Source: Clostridium sp. UBA701 (lineage in GTDB: Bacteria > Bacillota > Clostridia > Clostridiales > Clostridiaceae). From it: DNA of 64,000 bases. Of the stretch, positions 7,544 to 15,830 are shown piece by piece. The DNA lies in contig DBMJ01000011.1 in assembly GCA_002298125.1 (NCBI GenBank), positions 434,001-498,000 of the forward strand, in the 5' to 3' direction. The notes below the pieces were generated by a model. It ran no database searches. It was not told the origin of the DNA and was given only the letters and a program-made list of their open reading frames with translations. The position numbers were made by a program, and so were the translations under genes. Every line of letters starts with the position of its first letter. The first letter of the stretch is position 1.

Positions 7544-8764
7544 TTGAATATTTCAGTGGATGACAACAGTTCAAAAGCCAAAAACAAAAGAACAAGGAAA
7601 AAGATAACAGCAATAATTCTTATAATATCAGCTTTTGTTTTGGGATTTGGAATTTCCGCTGTACTATTTTTAAAAAATAGTTCACCAGCTTTAAGTAAAA
7701 ATCCCCCAGATTCTAATTCTCCTTCTGCAAATAGCGGCTCCACTGCTCAAAGTGGTGAACAAAACAATACAAAGCCTGCTTTTGAAGAAAAACTTGTTCC
7801 TTATGAAGGTATTGTAGAGCATATCTTTTTTCACCCATTAATAGCCTATCCAGAAAGAGCTTTTAATGGTGATAGTCAGTCAAAGGGTATGGATGATTGG
7901 TTTGTTACAGTTTCAGAGTTTAAAGCTGTTCTAGATCAGCTATATTCTAATGGCTATGTACTTGTAAGACTGGAAGACCTCTATGAGCAAAAAACAGTAA
8001 ATAACTCCACTGTCACAGTTAGAAGACCCCTTTTAATTCCAGAAAACAAAAAGCCCCTAGTATTGTCCGTTGATGACAACAATTATTATGAATATATGCA
8101 TCAAAAGGGAACAATATACAGGCTAATTCTAGATGGTGATGGAAAACTTGCCTCCTACAGTATAAACCTTAAGGGTAAGCCTGAGATTGGATATGACAAC
8201 GATATAATCCCTATACTAGAGACCTTCATAGCAAAACATCCGGATTTCTCCTTTAGGGGCGCAAGAGGTATATTAGCCCTAACTGGCTATGAAGGAGTTC
8301 TTGGATATAGAACTGATGAGGACTACCCTCAGCATGTAAAGGAAATCGAAGATGTGAAGCCAGTAATTGCCGCATTGAAAAAGGCTGGGTGGACCTTTGC
8401 AAGCCACAGCTATGGCCATAGAAATCATGCAGAGTACGGTATGGGTTATATACAATGGGATAGTGACAAATGGGAACGACAGGTGCAATCACTGGTGGGA
8501 CCAACCTCTGTATATATATACCCCTTTGGAGCTACCTTGGATTTTCAAGATCCAAAGTTTAAGAAGCTAGAGGAAAAGGGCTTTTATATCTTCTGTGGGG
8601 TACAGCTTGAAAATGCACAACGTTTTGGCTCTCACTCTGTTCAAACCACCAGAAAAAACGTGGATGGAATAAGCCTTAGAAATAGAAGAAAGAATTTTCT
8701 TCATTTATTTGATACGGAAAAAGTAATTGATTTAAAAGCTAGAGACAGAATGTTACACAAATAG
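7544..8764 (+). CDS. Membrane-anchored polysaccharide deacetylase family protein
   Basis: The 406-residue protein has a basic N-terminus, one membrane segment at about residues 23-45 and a Ser/Asn/Pro-rich linker. The catalytic region follows and is related to the NodB/polysaccharide deacetylase fold. LVLSVDDNNYY near residue 170 is in the position of the catalytic and first metal Asp pair, and SHSYGHRNH near residue 290 holds the zinc-binding His pair. Such enzymes remove acetyl groups from surface glycans or peptidoglycan. The insert between the motifs is longer than in classical NodB domains. The start is a TTG at 7544 after AGGAAGGAAGG. Confidence 0.8.
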   Translation: MNISVDDNSSKAKNKRTRKKITAIILIISAFVLGFGISAVLFLKNSSPALSKNPPDSNSPSANSGSTAQSGEQNNTKPAFEEKLVPYEGIVEHIFFHPLIAYPERAFNGDSQSKGMDDWFVTVSEFKAVLDQLYSNGYVLVRLEDLYEQKTVNNSTVTVRRPLLIPENKKPLVLSVDDNNYYEYMHQKGTIYRLILDGDGKLASYSINLKGKPEIGYDNDIIPILETFIAKHPDFSFRGARGILALTGYEGVLGYRTDEDYPQHVKEIEDVKPVIAALKKAGWTFASHSYGHRNHAEYGMGYIQWDSDKWERQVQSLVGPTSVYIYPFGATLDFQDPKFKKLEEKGFYIFCGVQLENAQRFGSHSVQTTRKNVDGISLRNRRKNFLHLFDTEKVIDLKARDRMLHK

Positions 8765-8794
8765 AAAAAGTGGCGATATCTCGCCACTTTTTCT
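8763..8794. terminator. Bidirectional terminator after the polysaccharide deacetylase gene
   Basis: An AGAAAAAGTGGCGA stem pairs with TCGCCACTTTTTCT, giving U-runs in both directions. It also lies just after the tRNA-Leu gene on the minus strand, so it may end both transcripts. Confidence 0.9.
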
Positions 8795-8797
8795 ATT

Positions 8798-8880
8798 TGG
8801 TGCAGAAGACGGGACTTGAACCCGTACGGTCTCCCACACGCCCCTCAAACGTGCGCGTCTGCCAATTCCGCCACTCCTGC
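8798..8880 (-). tRNA. tRNA-Leu (anticodon GAG)
   Basis: The minus strand folds as a class II tRNA with acceptor GCAGGAG/CTTCTGC and a D-arm containing GGCGGAATTGGCAGACGC. The anticodon stem CACGT/GCGTG has loop TTGAGGG, giving GAG. There is a long variable arm, a T-arm with GGTTCAAGTCC, and an encoded CCA at 8798-8800. The GAG anticodon reads CUC and CUU. The gene has its own sigma-A promoter. Confidence 0.96.
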
Positions 8881-8906
8881 ATACATATAACTTTACTACG
8901 GAGATT

Positions 8907-8935
8907 ATTATATCACGATAATTCTCTCATTGCAA
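8907..8935 (-). promoter_or_regulatory. Promoter of tRNA-Leu(GAG)
   Basis: On the minus strand TTGCAA (8930-8935) is followed after 17 bases by TATAAT (8907-8912). The mature tRNA 5' end is 27 bases downstream of the -10. Confidence 0.75.
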
Positions 8936-8957
8936 ATCCTTTTTTTTAAAAATACAA

Positions 8958-8993
8958 AGCTACAGCAGTTTTTGTTTAATACCTGCTGCAGCT
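8958..8993 (-). terminator. Terminator after the lytic transglycosylase gene
   Basis: On the minus strand AGCTGCAGCAG pairs with CTGCTGTAGCT across a 14-base loop. A TTTG and ATTTTT tail follows. Confidence 0.75.
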
Positions 8994-9010
8994 AAATGCA
9001 CAACCATACT

Positions 9011-9589
9011 CTACTTATTTTGGCCTTTGCCCTTATATAAGAAATTATATATTTTATAATTTGTCTTTACTCGTTTGATATATTGATCAGTCTCCTTAAA
9101 GGGAATATAGCTTAGGTTTTTACCATCCTTTGAATATTGAGGGTCTTTAAGCCATTTATTGACGTTTCCTCTGCCTCCATTATAAGCTGCCAGCATAAGC
9201 TCAGTATCACCATTAAACTCCTTTAAAAGCTCTGCTAGATACCAACAACCCATCCTTATATTAAACTCTGGGTCATAAAGCTTTTCAATATTATAGTCCT
9301 GAAGCTTCATTTCATTTGAAGCCCATTCAGCAGTCTTTGGAGTAATCTGCATGAGTCCACAGGCTTCCCTGCTAGATTTTGCCTCAGGCTTAAAATTGCT
9401 TTCTGCCTTAATCACTGAAAGTACCATATAAGGGTCTAGATTGTATTCTTTTGAATACTTCTCTATTTGATTTCTATATTTAATGGGATATTGACTTCTT
9501 ATTCCCTTCAGTACAAGAGTTGCTAAAAGGAGCACCATAAGAATTATGGTAAGAAGTATAATTACTTTATTGCCTAGATTCTTCTTCAT
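9011..9589 (-). CDS. Lytic transglycosylase, SLT domain
   Basis: The 192-residue protein has an N-terminal membrane anchor or signal at about residues 8-27 and a Slt-type transglycosylase domain. The catalytic Glu lies in VIKAESNF near residue 63, followed by SREACGLMQITPKTA near 75-90 and the AYNGGRGNVNKW motif near 133. This matches soluble lytic transglycosylases that cut peptidoglycan to 1,6-anhydromuropeptides. The gene overlaps the 3' end of coaE by about 23 bases, so the two are probably translated together. A spore-cortex or growth role cannot be separated by sequence. Confidence 0.92.
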   Translation of the reverse strand: MKKNLGNKVIILLTIILMVLLLATLVLKGIRSQYPIKYRNQIEKYSKEYNLDPYMVLSVIKAESNFKPEAKSSREACGLMQITPKTAEWASNEMKLQDYNIEKLYDPEFNIRMGCWYLAELLKEFNGDTELMLAAYNGGRGNVNKWLKDPQYSKDGKNLSYIPFKETDQYIKRVKTNYKIYNFLYKGKGQNK

Positions 9590-10193
9590 AGCTCCCCCTT
9601 GTTTTTTTTATTATATCTAAAATACTATCTAACTGCATTGATGTATCCTCTTCAGTGCGGCTGTTATCTATTATATAATCCACATAGTCTTTCTTTTTAT
9701 CTAAGGGCATCTGAGAAGAAATTCTATTTTTAACCTCCTCCATACTGCTTTTGTCTCTGTTTAAAACCCTTTTCAGCTGAGTATTTTCGTCCACCCATAT
9801 GAGAATATTTATATCCATATAGCAATGCAATCCTTGTTCAATAAGCAGTGGTGCATCTATTATAGCCATAGGCTCTCCCCCTGCTTCCATAATGCTTAAC
9901 CTATTAAATATTTCTTTTTTTATAAAGGGCATAATAATATCTTCTAGGGCCTTTACTCTTTCCTTATCCTGAAATACATATGAACCAAGCTCTTTTCTTT
10001 TAAGCTTACCCTCCTCATCAATAAAGGATGGTCCAAAGGTCTCTGAAATTCTTCTTAGGGTTTCAGGGAAAAGTGTCAGTACCTCTCTAGCTATAATATC
10101 TGCATCTATTACCTTAATTCCCTTATTTTTAAGCATATTGCTCACAGTACTTTTCCCGCTGCCTATTCCTCCTGTTAAGCCAACTTTAATCAT
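9567..10193 (-). CDS. coaE: Dephospho-CoA kinase
   Basis: The enzyme of about 208 residues phosphorylates dephospho-CoA at the 3' hydroxyl in the last step of coenzyme A synthesis. The P-loop GLTGGIGSGKST is at the N-terminus. DADIIAREV near residue 32, the PLLIE segment near 117 and the RxxxQ region near 160 fit the family. A GTG at 10199 is in frame, but it lies inside the TAGGTAGG ribosome binding site region, so the ATG at 10193 is preferred. It lies 12 bases after polA and overlaps the lytic transglycosylase gene. Confidence 0.96.
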   Translation of the reverse strand: MIKVGLTGGIGSGKSTVSNMLKNKGIKVIDADIIAREVLTLFPETLRRISETFGPSFIDEEGKLKRKELGSYVFQDKERVKALEDIIMPFIKKEIFNRLSIMEAGGEPMAIIDAPLLIEQGLHCYMDINILIWVDENTQLKRVLNRDKSSMEEVKNRISSQMPLDKKKDYVDYIIDNSRTEEDTSMQLDSILDIIKKTRGSYEEESRQ

Positions 10194-10205
10194 AGCCACA
10201 CCTAC

Positions 10206-12824
10206 CTATTTTGCTTCATACCAATTATCACCAACATTTATATCTACCACCAAGGGCAAAGAAAGCTTAAGGACCTTTTCCATTTCATCCTTAACCAGTG
10301 CCTTTACCTCATCAAGCTCCTCCTTATATACATTTAGAATCAATTCATCATGAACCTGCAGTATAAGGCTGCTCTTCATTTTTCCTTTCCTTAGCTCCTG
10401 GTGTACATTCACCATGGCAAGCTTTATAATATCAGCTGCAGTACCCTGTATGGGGGCATTCATAGCAAGCCTCTCCCCTAAGGCCATTATAATCTTATTT
10501 GGCCCTTTTATCTCTGGAATATAACGCCTTCTATTCAATAAAGTGGTTACATATTGATCAGCTTTTGCTTTTTTTACAACAGTATCAAGATATTCCTTTA
10601 CCTTTGGATATCTTTCAAAATAGGTTTCAATATACTGTTTTGCCTCATTTTTAGGTATTTTTAAGTCCTTCGCTAGGCTGAAGTCACTAATTCCATATAC
10701 TATTCCAAAGTTTACCGCCTTTGCTCTACTTCTCATAATAGAGGAAACTTCACCCAGTGGAACCTTAAACACCTCAGAGGCAGTTTTCGTATGAATATCC
10801 ACCTTGTTTACAAAAGCTTCAATCATATTTTCATCCCCTGCAATTTCTGCCAAAACTCTAAGCTCTATTTGGGAATAATCTGCGGATAGTATAACACTGT
10901 CCTCATTATCAGGAATAAATACCCTTCTAATAGCCCTCCCCATTTCGTATTTAATGGGTATATTCTGTAGGTTAGGCTCTGTGCTGGATAATCTTCCTGT
11001 GGTGGTAACAGCTTGATTAAAGGAGCTGTGTATTCTTCCGTCTACGTCAATAACATTAGAAAGTCCTACAATGTAGGTGGATTGCAGCTTTGTTAACTGT
11101 CTGTAGTAGGTTATCTTATCTATTATTGGATGCTTATCAGAGAGCTCCTCCAGCACCTCAGCGTTAGTAGAATAACCCGTCTTTGTTTTCTTTAATGCTG
11201 GTAAATCCAGCTTTTCAAAGAGTATTTTACCAAGCTGCTTTGGAGAACCTATGTTAAATTCTTCCCCAGCCATCTCATAGATTTCTCTTTGTACCTTCTC
11301 TATTTCACTTTTAAAGTTATCTCCAAGCTTTTCTAGTTCTTTTTTCTCCACCTTAAATCCCAAGCTTTCCATGGAAGCTAATACCTCAACTAGAGGCATT
11401 TCCAGCTCATAAAAAAGCTTCTCCATGTCTAGCTTTTTAAGATTCTCCATAAGCACTGCAGAGAGCTCTTTAATTAGTGCAGTTTCTCTTATTTTTGTCT
11501 CCTCCTCATCCCCAGAGATATCTACCCGAAGATATTCTTGAATCAAGGTTTCTAATGGATAATCTCCCTTTGAAGAGTCAATGAGATAGGCTGCAATTTT
11601 AGCATCAAATACTGCTGGTCTATATAAAATGCCAAGCTTATTTAGATAGGTGTATAGCAGCTTAAAGTCATATCCGTATAACTCTATATCTTCGTTATTA
11701 AATAGTACTCTAAGTACAGTCTTAGCACCTTCTATATCCTGTTCTTCTATTTCCATATACTTGATGCAGTAATTCCCACCTGCACTGCTTAAAAATATCT
11801 CCTCTGGTATTCTCTTTGAGTATGTATGAGCCTCTCTCATGCTATAGCTTACATATATCCTTCCTAAAAGCTGACCTACTAGCTCTGAGGCTTCATTAGC
11901 ACTATCTATCACCTTGTAATTAATCTTTTCCACTGATTCAACTACCTTGTTTTCAGCCTCCTGGGAAAGCTTTTCTAGGAGTGATTTAAACTGAAGTGAG
12001 AAAAATAACTGCCTTAATGCCTTAACATCATAATTCTCAGTGGATTTTATGGAGTTTAGGTCGATCTCAATAGGTACATCTGTAAATATAGTTGCCAGTC
12101 TTTTGCTAAACAGTGCCTGTTCACTATATTCTCTTAAATTCTCTACAACCTTTTTCCCGCTAATGTTACCTATATTCTGTAGTACATTTTCTATGCTGCC
12201 ATACTCAGAAATAAGCTTGAAGGCTGTTTTTTCTCCAATTCCTGGAACTCCAGGAATATTATCTGAAGCATCCCCCATAAGTCCTTTAACATCGATGAAC
12301 TGAGTTGGAGTTACATTGAGCTCCTCCACCATCCTTTTTTTATCGTATATTTCCTTTTCAGTCATACCTTTTTTTGTTATAACCACCTTAATATTGTCAC
12401 TAGCTAGCTGAAGGGCATCTCTGTCCCCCGTTGCTATATACACCTCTATACCTTGCTTTTCGGCATACAGGGAGAGTGTTCCAATTAGGTCATCTGCCTC
12501 ATAACCATCAATTTCAAATATATCTATATCCATAAGCCTTAAAAGCTCCTTCACCACCGGAAATTGCTCTGCCAGCTCAGGAGGCATCTTCTTTCTTCCT
12601 GCTTTATATTCCTTATATTCATCATGCCTAAAAGTAGGTGCCTTCCTGTCGAAGGTTGCCACTATGTAATCAGGCTTTATCTCTTCCTTCATTTTAAATA
12701 GCATATTAGTAAAACCATATACTGCATTGGTATGCAAGCCCTCACTATTAGTAAGGGGTGGTAGGGCATAAAAAGCTCTATTTAGTAAACTATTGCTGTC
12801 TAATATCAACAATCTCTCATTCAT
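10206..12824 (-). CDS. polA: DNA polymerase I
   Basis: The 872-residue protein is a family A polymerase for Okazaki fragment processing and repair. An N-terminal 5'-3' exonuclease domain covers about 1-290, with motifs ATFDRKAPTFRH, IDGYEADD and GDASDNIPGVPGIGEKTA. The middle domain at about 300-480 lacks recognisable DEDD proofreading motifs, as in the Bacillus type. The polymerase domain holds DYSQIELRVLAE, RSRAKAVNFGIVYG and QVHDELIL. The ATG overlaps the stop of a 32-codon small ORF, suggesting translational coupling. coaE follows after 12 bases. Confidence 0.98.
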   Translation of the reverse strand: MNERLLILDSNSLLNRAFYALPPLTNSEGLHTNAVYGFTNMLFKMKEEIKPDYIVATFDRKAPTFRHDEYKEYKAGRKKMPPELAEQFPVVKELLRLMDIDIFEIDGYEADDLIGTLSLYAEKQGIEVYIATGDRDALQLASDNIKVVITKKGMTEKEIYDKKRMVEELNVTPTQFIDVKGLMGDASDNIPGVPGIGEKTAFKLISEYGSIENVLQNIGNISGKKVVENLREYSEQALFSKRLATIFTDVPIEIDLNSIKSTENYDVKALRQLFFSLQFKSLLEKLSQEAENKVVESVEKINYKVIDSANEASELVGQLLGRIYVSYSMREAHTYSKRIPEEIFLSSAGGNYCIKYMEIEEQDIEGAKTVLRVLFNNEDIELYGYDFKLLYTYLNKLGILYRPAVFDAKIAAYLIDSSKGDYPLETLIQEYLRVDISGDEEETKIRETALIKELSAVLMENLKKLDMEKLFYELEMPLVEVLASMESLGFKVEKKELEKLGDNFKSEIEKVQREIYEMAGEEFNIGSPKQLGKILFEKLDLPALKKTKTGYSTNAEVLEELSDKHPIIDKITYYRQLTKLQSTYIVGLSNVIDVDGRIHSSFNQAVTTTGRLSSTEPNLQNIPIKYEMGRAIRRVFIPDNEDSVILSADYSQIELRVLAEIAGDENMIEAFVNKVDIHTKTASEVFKVPLGEVSSIMRSRAKAVNFGIVYGISDFSLAKDLKIPKNEAKQYIETYFERYPKVKEYLDTVVKKAKADQYVTTLLNRRRYIPEIKGPNKIIMALGERLAMNAPIQGTAADIIKLAMVNVHQELRKGKMKSSLILQVHDELILNVYKEELDEVKALVKDEMEKVLKLSLPLVVDINVGDNWYEAK

Positions 12825-12915
12825 AACTTTTCCTCCACATGTCCAGGCTATTTTTTAAGCAATTAAAATCCTCAAAGTCAAATTTCTTTGTAAGCTCATT
12901 AACAAGAAATCTCAA
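12817..12915 (-). CDS. Candidate 32-residue small ORF coupled to polA
   Basis: The minus strand has a TTG at 12915 preceded by AGGTGAGGAAG. It is followed by 32 sense codons (MRFLVNELTKKF to MWRKSYE) and a TGA that overlaps the first codons of polA in another frame. The spacing and overlap look like translational coupling. I recognise no family. The peptide is charged and helical in character without a signal sequence. It could be a leader peptide, a real microprotein or a chance frame. Confidence 0.45.
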   Translation of the reverse strand: MRFLVNELTKKFDFEDFNCLKNSLDMWRKSYE

Positions 12916-12969
12916 TGCTTCCTCACCTCACAAAGGTATTTATATATACATAATACCATAACCTAATGA

Positions 12970-13006
12970 ATAAAATAACATCCCAGCAAGCTGAGATGCT
13001 ATTTTA
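12970..13006 (-). terminator. Terminator after glsA
   Basis: A long imperfect palindrome has a core of CATCTCAGC/GCTGGGATG on the minus strand, flanked by ATTTTATT. It lies directly after the glutaminase stop codon. Confidence 0.75.
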
Positions 13007-13924
13007 TTAAAATATGCTCAAATCCAATTCTGAGGATAGTTCTTGCAGCACCCTCATGCCTGCAAGACTGTTTCCCTTTTCATCAAGAGCCGGTGCGTAA
13101 ACCCCTATTCCCATCCTTCTTGGAACTGATGCCATTATGCCTCCAGAAACACCACTTTTTGCTGGTATTCCTATATGAACGGCAAATTCTCCTGAGGCAT
13201 CATACATTCCACAGGTAACCATGATAGTTTTTACTATACGGCTTACTTCTCTAGAAATGATGCGTTCCCCTGTCCAGGGTAATACACCATCATTTGCAAG
13301 CATAGCTGCTATTCTAGAAACATCTTTACAATTTCCTTCTATTGCACACTGGCTAAAGTAAACCTGAAGAATTTCATCTACATCGCCCTCAATTAGTCCA
13401 TTGCTTTTCATATAATAGCTAAGAGCCCTATTTCTATCACCACTATTTCTTTCAGATTGAAATACCTCTTCATTTATTCCTATAGTCGGGTTTCCAGTAA
13501 TTTTTCTTGTAAAATCCAAAATTCTCTCTAGCTTTTCTTCAGGAGTCTTACCCCATATTAGAGAGGAGGTTACAATGGCACCAGCATTTATCATAGGATT
13601 AAAGGGCTTTTCAGGGTTTTTAACCTCTAGACTAATAATGGAATTGAAGCTATCCCCTGTAGGCTCCATTCCAACCTTCTGAAACACATTGCTTTTCCCA
13701 TTATCTGTTATAGCAAGCATTAGAGCGATAACCTTAGACATACTCTGTAGAGTGTATTTTTCCTCAAAATCTCCTGCTCCATATTCTATGCCGTCTAAGC
13801 CTGTAACATATATTCCAAGGGCTTCCTTCCTAGCTTTTGCCAGAGCAGGTATGTAGGTAGCAACTTTTCCCTTTGCAGTCCATTCATAGTTGTTCTTTAT
13901 GATGGTATCTAACAAGTTTTGCAT
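13007..13924 (-). CDS. glsA: Glutaminase A
   Basis: The 305-residue serine-dependent glutaminase converts glutamine to glutamate and ammonia in the cytosol. It has the beta-lactamase-like fold with the catalytic SxxK in TLQSMSKVIAL near residue 62. NPMINAGAIV near 112, the Glu and Asn region NEEVFQSERNSGDRNRAL near 155 and the KSGVSGGI motif near 260 are also present. The length is normal. It is a single gene transcribed away from the TetR regulator gene, so that regulator may influence it, which is inference. An AAGGAAGG box precedes the ATG. Confidence 0.96.
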   Translation of the reverse strand: MQNLLDTIIKNNYEWTAKGKVATYIPALAKARKEALGIYVTGLDGIEYGAGDFEEKYTLQSMSKVIALMLAITDNGKSNVFQKVGMEPTGDSFNSIISLEVKNPEKPFNPMINAGAIVTSSLIWGKTPEEKLERILDFTRKITGNPTIGINEEVFQSERNSGDRNRALSYYMKSNGLIEGDVDEILQVYFSQCAIEGNCKDVSRIAAMLANDGVLPWTGERIISREVSRIVKTIMVTCGMYDASGEFAVHIGIPAKSGVSGGIMASVPRRMGIGVYAPALDEKGNSLAGMRVLQELSSELDLSIF

Positions 13925-13999
13925 AGCATACTTCCTTCCTTAGTAAATAGGTTTACTCATAATCTATTATAATATAATATAATTATTTTTAAAGTTCTA

Positions 14000-14028
14000 T
14001 TGAATTATAAAAATCCTTGCTGTATAAT
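14000..14028 (+). promoter_or_regulatory. Promoter of the TetR regulator gene
   Basis: TTGAAT (14000-14005) and TATAAT (14023-14028) are separated by exactly 17 bases. The palindrome TGAACATAGTTCA starts 2 bases after the -10, where a bound repressor would block initiation. Confidence 0.75.
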
Positions 14029-14029
14029 G

Positions 14030-14042
14030 TGAACATAGTTCA
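14030..14042 (+). promoter_or_regulatory. Operator-like palindrome TGAACATAGTTCA
   Basis: This 13-base dyad (TGAAC, 3-base centre, GTTCA) overlaps the predicted start of the TetR transcript. A second copy with a different centre lies 3' of the gene at 14644-14656. Autoregulation by the TetR protein is the simplest reading. Confidence 0.5.
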
Positions 14043-14069
14043 TATTATGTTTGGAAAGGAGGCTTCTAT

Positions 14070-14600
14070 ATGCCTAAGATTATAGAAAATATAAAGGAAA
14101 CTATAATTGAGGAAGGTAAGAAGGCCTTGATTCTAACCAGTTATGAAGAATTTAATATGAGGGATATTGCAAAGGCTTGTAATATTGGAACTGGTACCTT
14201 ATATAACTATTTTTCAAACAAGGAGGATCTTATTCACAGCATCTTTAAAGAGGATTGGGCAAAGGTAATTCGTTCTATAGATAAGCTTAGCTATGAGGAT
14301 TACAGTTTTAATTATAAGGTTGAGAGTATTTATAATCTTGTTAGAGACTTCTTCCTAACCTATAAAAAAGCCTTTTATGAGCTTATGAGCTCTAGCATAT
14401 CTCGTCCCAAGGATAGGCCCTATGTGAAGGTTCTACATGAAAAAATGGAGCAGATAATCGACCTTCATAGAGAGAAGGGTGAGATAACTAATCCACTTTC
14501 CTCAGAAAAGCTTTCATACTTTATTGTTTCAAACTTACTATCTCTTGCTGTGGAGCCCAGTATTAGCTTTCACGAATTATACCAATGTATGAATATTTAA
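14070..14600 (+). CDS. TetR/AcrR family transcriptional regulator
   Basis: The 176-residue protein has an N-terminal helix-turn-helix at about residues 27-50 (FNMRDIAKACNIGTGTLYNYF), which is the TetR signature, followed by NKEDLIHSIFKEDW. A variable ligand-binding C-terminal domain follows. It is a little shorter than the family average of about 190. The ligand and targets are unknown. Its own promoter overlaps a TGAAC-N3-GTTCA dyad. An AAAGGAGG box precedes the ATG. No efflux pump or metabolic partner is adjacent on the same strand, which is unusual for this family. Confidence 0.9.
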   Translation: MPKIIENIKETIIEEGKKALILTSYEEFNMRDIAKACNIGTGTLYNYFSNKEDLIHSIFKEDWAKVIRSIDKLSYEDYSFNYKVESIYNLVRDFFLTYKKAFYELMSSSISRPKDRPYVKVLHEKMEQIIDLHREKGEITNPLSSEKLSYFIVSNLLSLAVEPSISFHELYQCMNI

Positions 14601-14607
14601 TTTACCT

Positions 14608-14634
14608 TTGACTGATATATCAGTCAATTTTTTT
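14608..14634 (+). terminator. Terminator or TetR-type operator after the TetR gene
   Basis: The 20-bp perfect palindrome TTGACTGATATATCAGTCAA (14608-14627) is followed by seven Ts. It can fold as an 8-bp stem with a TATA loop and act as a terminator. The TGACTGA...TCAGTCA form also resembles known TetR-family operators, so both roles are open. Confidence 0.6.
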
Positions 14635-14643
14635 AGATACATA

Positions 14644-14656
14644 TGAACACAGTTCA
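14644..14656. promoter_or_regulatory. Second operator-like palindrome TGAACACAGTTCA
   Basis: It repeats the TGAAC-N3-GTTCA dyad seen at the TetR promoter. No intact gene starts just after it; the plus strand holds only a 17-codon open frame from 14643 to 14696. Confidence 0.4.
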
Positions 14657-14757
14657 GAAAAGAGGATTGGGTAACGAATTTTCGCTGCCCGAATAATTAT
14701 GACAAAAAAACAACGTACTTTAGCTCTAATAATCTTTTTACGAAATAAACTAATATT

Positions 14758-14793
14758 AAAATCACCCGCAAGTATTATCCTGCGGGTGATTTT
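14758..14793 (-). terminator. Terminator after the 2-hydroxyacid dehydrogenase gene
   Basis: The 13-bp stem AAAATCACCCGCA/TGCGGGTGATTTT has a 10-base loop and ends in TTTT on the minus strand, where TAATATTAG follows. It is strong and nearly symmetrical. Confidence 0.85.
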
Positions 14794-14796
14794 AGC

Positions 14797-15741
14797 CTAA
14801 TATCCCTTATTTATATCAACAATATTGCTGAGCTTTTCCCCATTTATATATCGCTGCATATTCTTGTATATGGTGTCCCATCTTCTCTCATTTCTTTTCT
14901 CTGAAATCCAGGAATTATGAGGAGTTACTATAACATTATCCATATGCCAAAGTGGGCTACTTGCACCTAAGGGCTCCTCTTCAAACACATCAAGGGCAGC
15001 TCCACCTATTTTCTTCTCCTTCAAGGCTTCTATCAGTGCCTCTTCCTCTACTATAGCTCCTCTAGATACATTTATTAGGTAGGCACCCCTCTTCATGGCA
15101 GCAATAAGCTTACAATTTATTAGATGCTTTGTTTCCCTTGTGAAGGGTATGGTTATTACTAATACATCACATAGACTTAACATATCTATAATATTTTCCA
15201 TAGCATAACATCTATTAAAGAATTCCACTTCTCTACCGCTGGTATTTACCCCTAGTACCTCCACATCAAAGGCCTGTAATCTTTTAGCCGCTTCCTTTGC
15301 AATGCTTCCAGTGCCAATAAAACCCACAGTCTTACCATATAGCTCTAAAATGCTGGTATCTAGCTTCCACTCTTTCTCAAGCTGCCTCTTATATAGATTG
15401 TGGCTGTGTTTTAATAGCTCTAGCATGCTCATTACAATCCATTCACCCATGGGGATACTATAGCCACCTCTATTATTGGTGACAATTATATTCGAAGCTT
15501 TAACCACCTCTACGGGGAGTTGATCTATGCCAATGCTTGAGAGCTGTATCCACTTTAGCTTTGCCATCTTTGAAATATCAAGGGTTTCGAAGGGGTTATA
15601 GCAAACTAGCACCTCAGCATCATTAACCTCTTTGCTGTTTGTTATATCCTTCTCATATACTATGCTTACATCATAGCCTAATCTTCTAACAGCTTCTATA
15701 TTCTCTCCACCATAATCATAGGTGAAAATAGCCTTTTTCAT
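14797..15741 (-). CDS. D-isomer-specific 2-hydroxyacid dehydrogenase family protein
   Basis: The 314-residue NAD(P)-dependent oxidoreductase has the family layout, with a catalytic domain wrapped round a Rossmann domain. The nucleotide loop GKTVGFIGTGSIAKEAA is near residue 140. The catalytic Arg lies in LINVSRGAIV near 228, the Glu in DVFEEEPLG near 253 and the His in VTPHNSW near 274. The GxGxxA form of the loop is present. The substrate (phosphoglycerate, lactate, glyoxylate or other) cannot be assigned. It is a single gene with its own terminator. Confidence 0.9.
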   Translation of the reverse strand: MKKAIFTYDYGGENIEAVRRLGYDVSIVYEKDITNSKEVNDAEVLVCYNPFETLDISKMAKLKWIQLSSIGIDQLPVEVVKASNIIVTNNRGGYSIPMGEWIVMSMLELLKHSHNLYKRQLEKEWKLDTSILELYGKTVGFIGTGSIAKEAAKRLQAFDVEVLGVNTSGREVEFFNRCYAMENIIDMLSLCDVLVITIPFTRETKHLINCKLIAAMKRGAYLINVSRGAIVEEEALIEALKEKKIGGAALDVFEEEPLGASSPLWHMDNVIVTPHNSWISEKRNERRWDTIYKNMQRYINGEKLSNIVDINKGY

Positions 15742-15830
15742 GCTTAAGCACCCACCTTTATATAATTATAATAATATTTTAATTATTATAACATATAGGC
15801 AGTCCTTGTAGAAATATCTTACCCTTGCTT

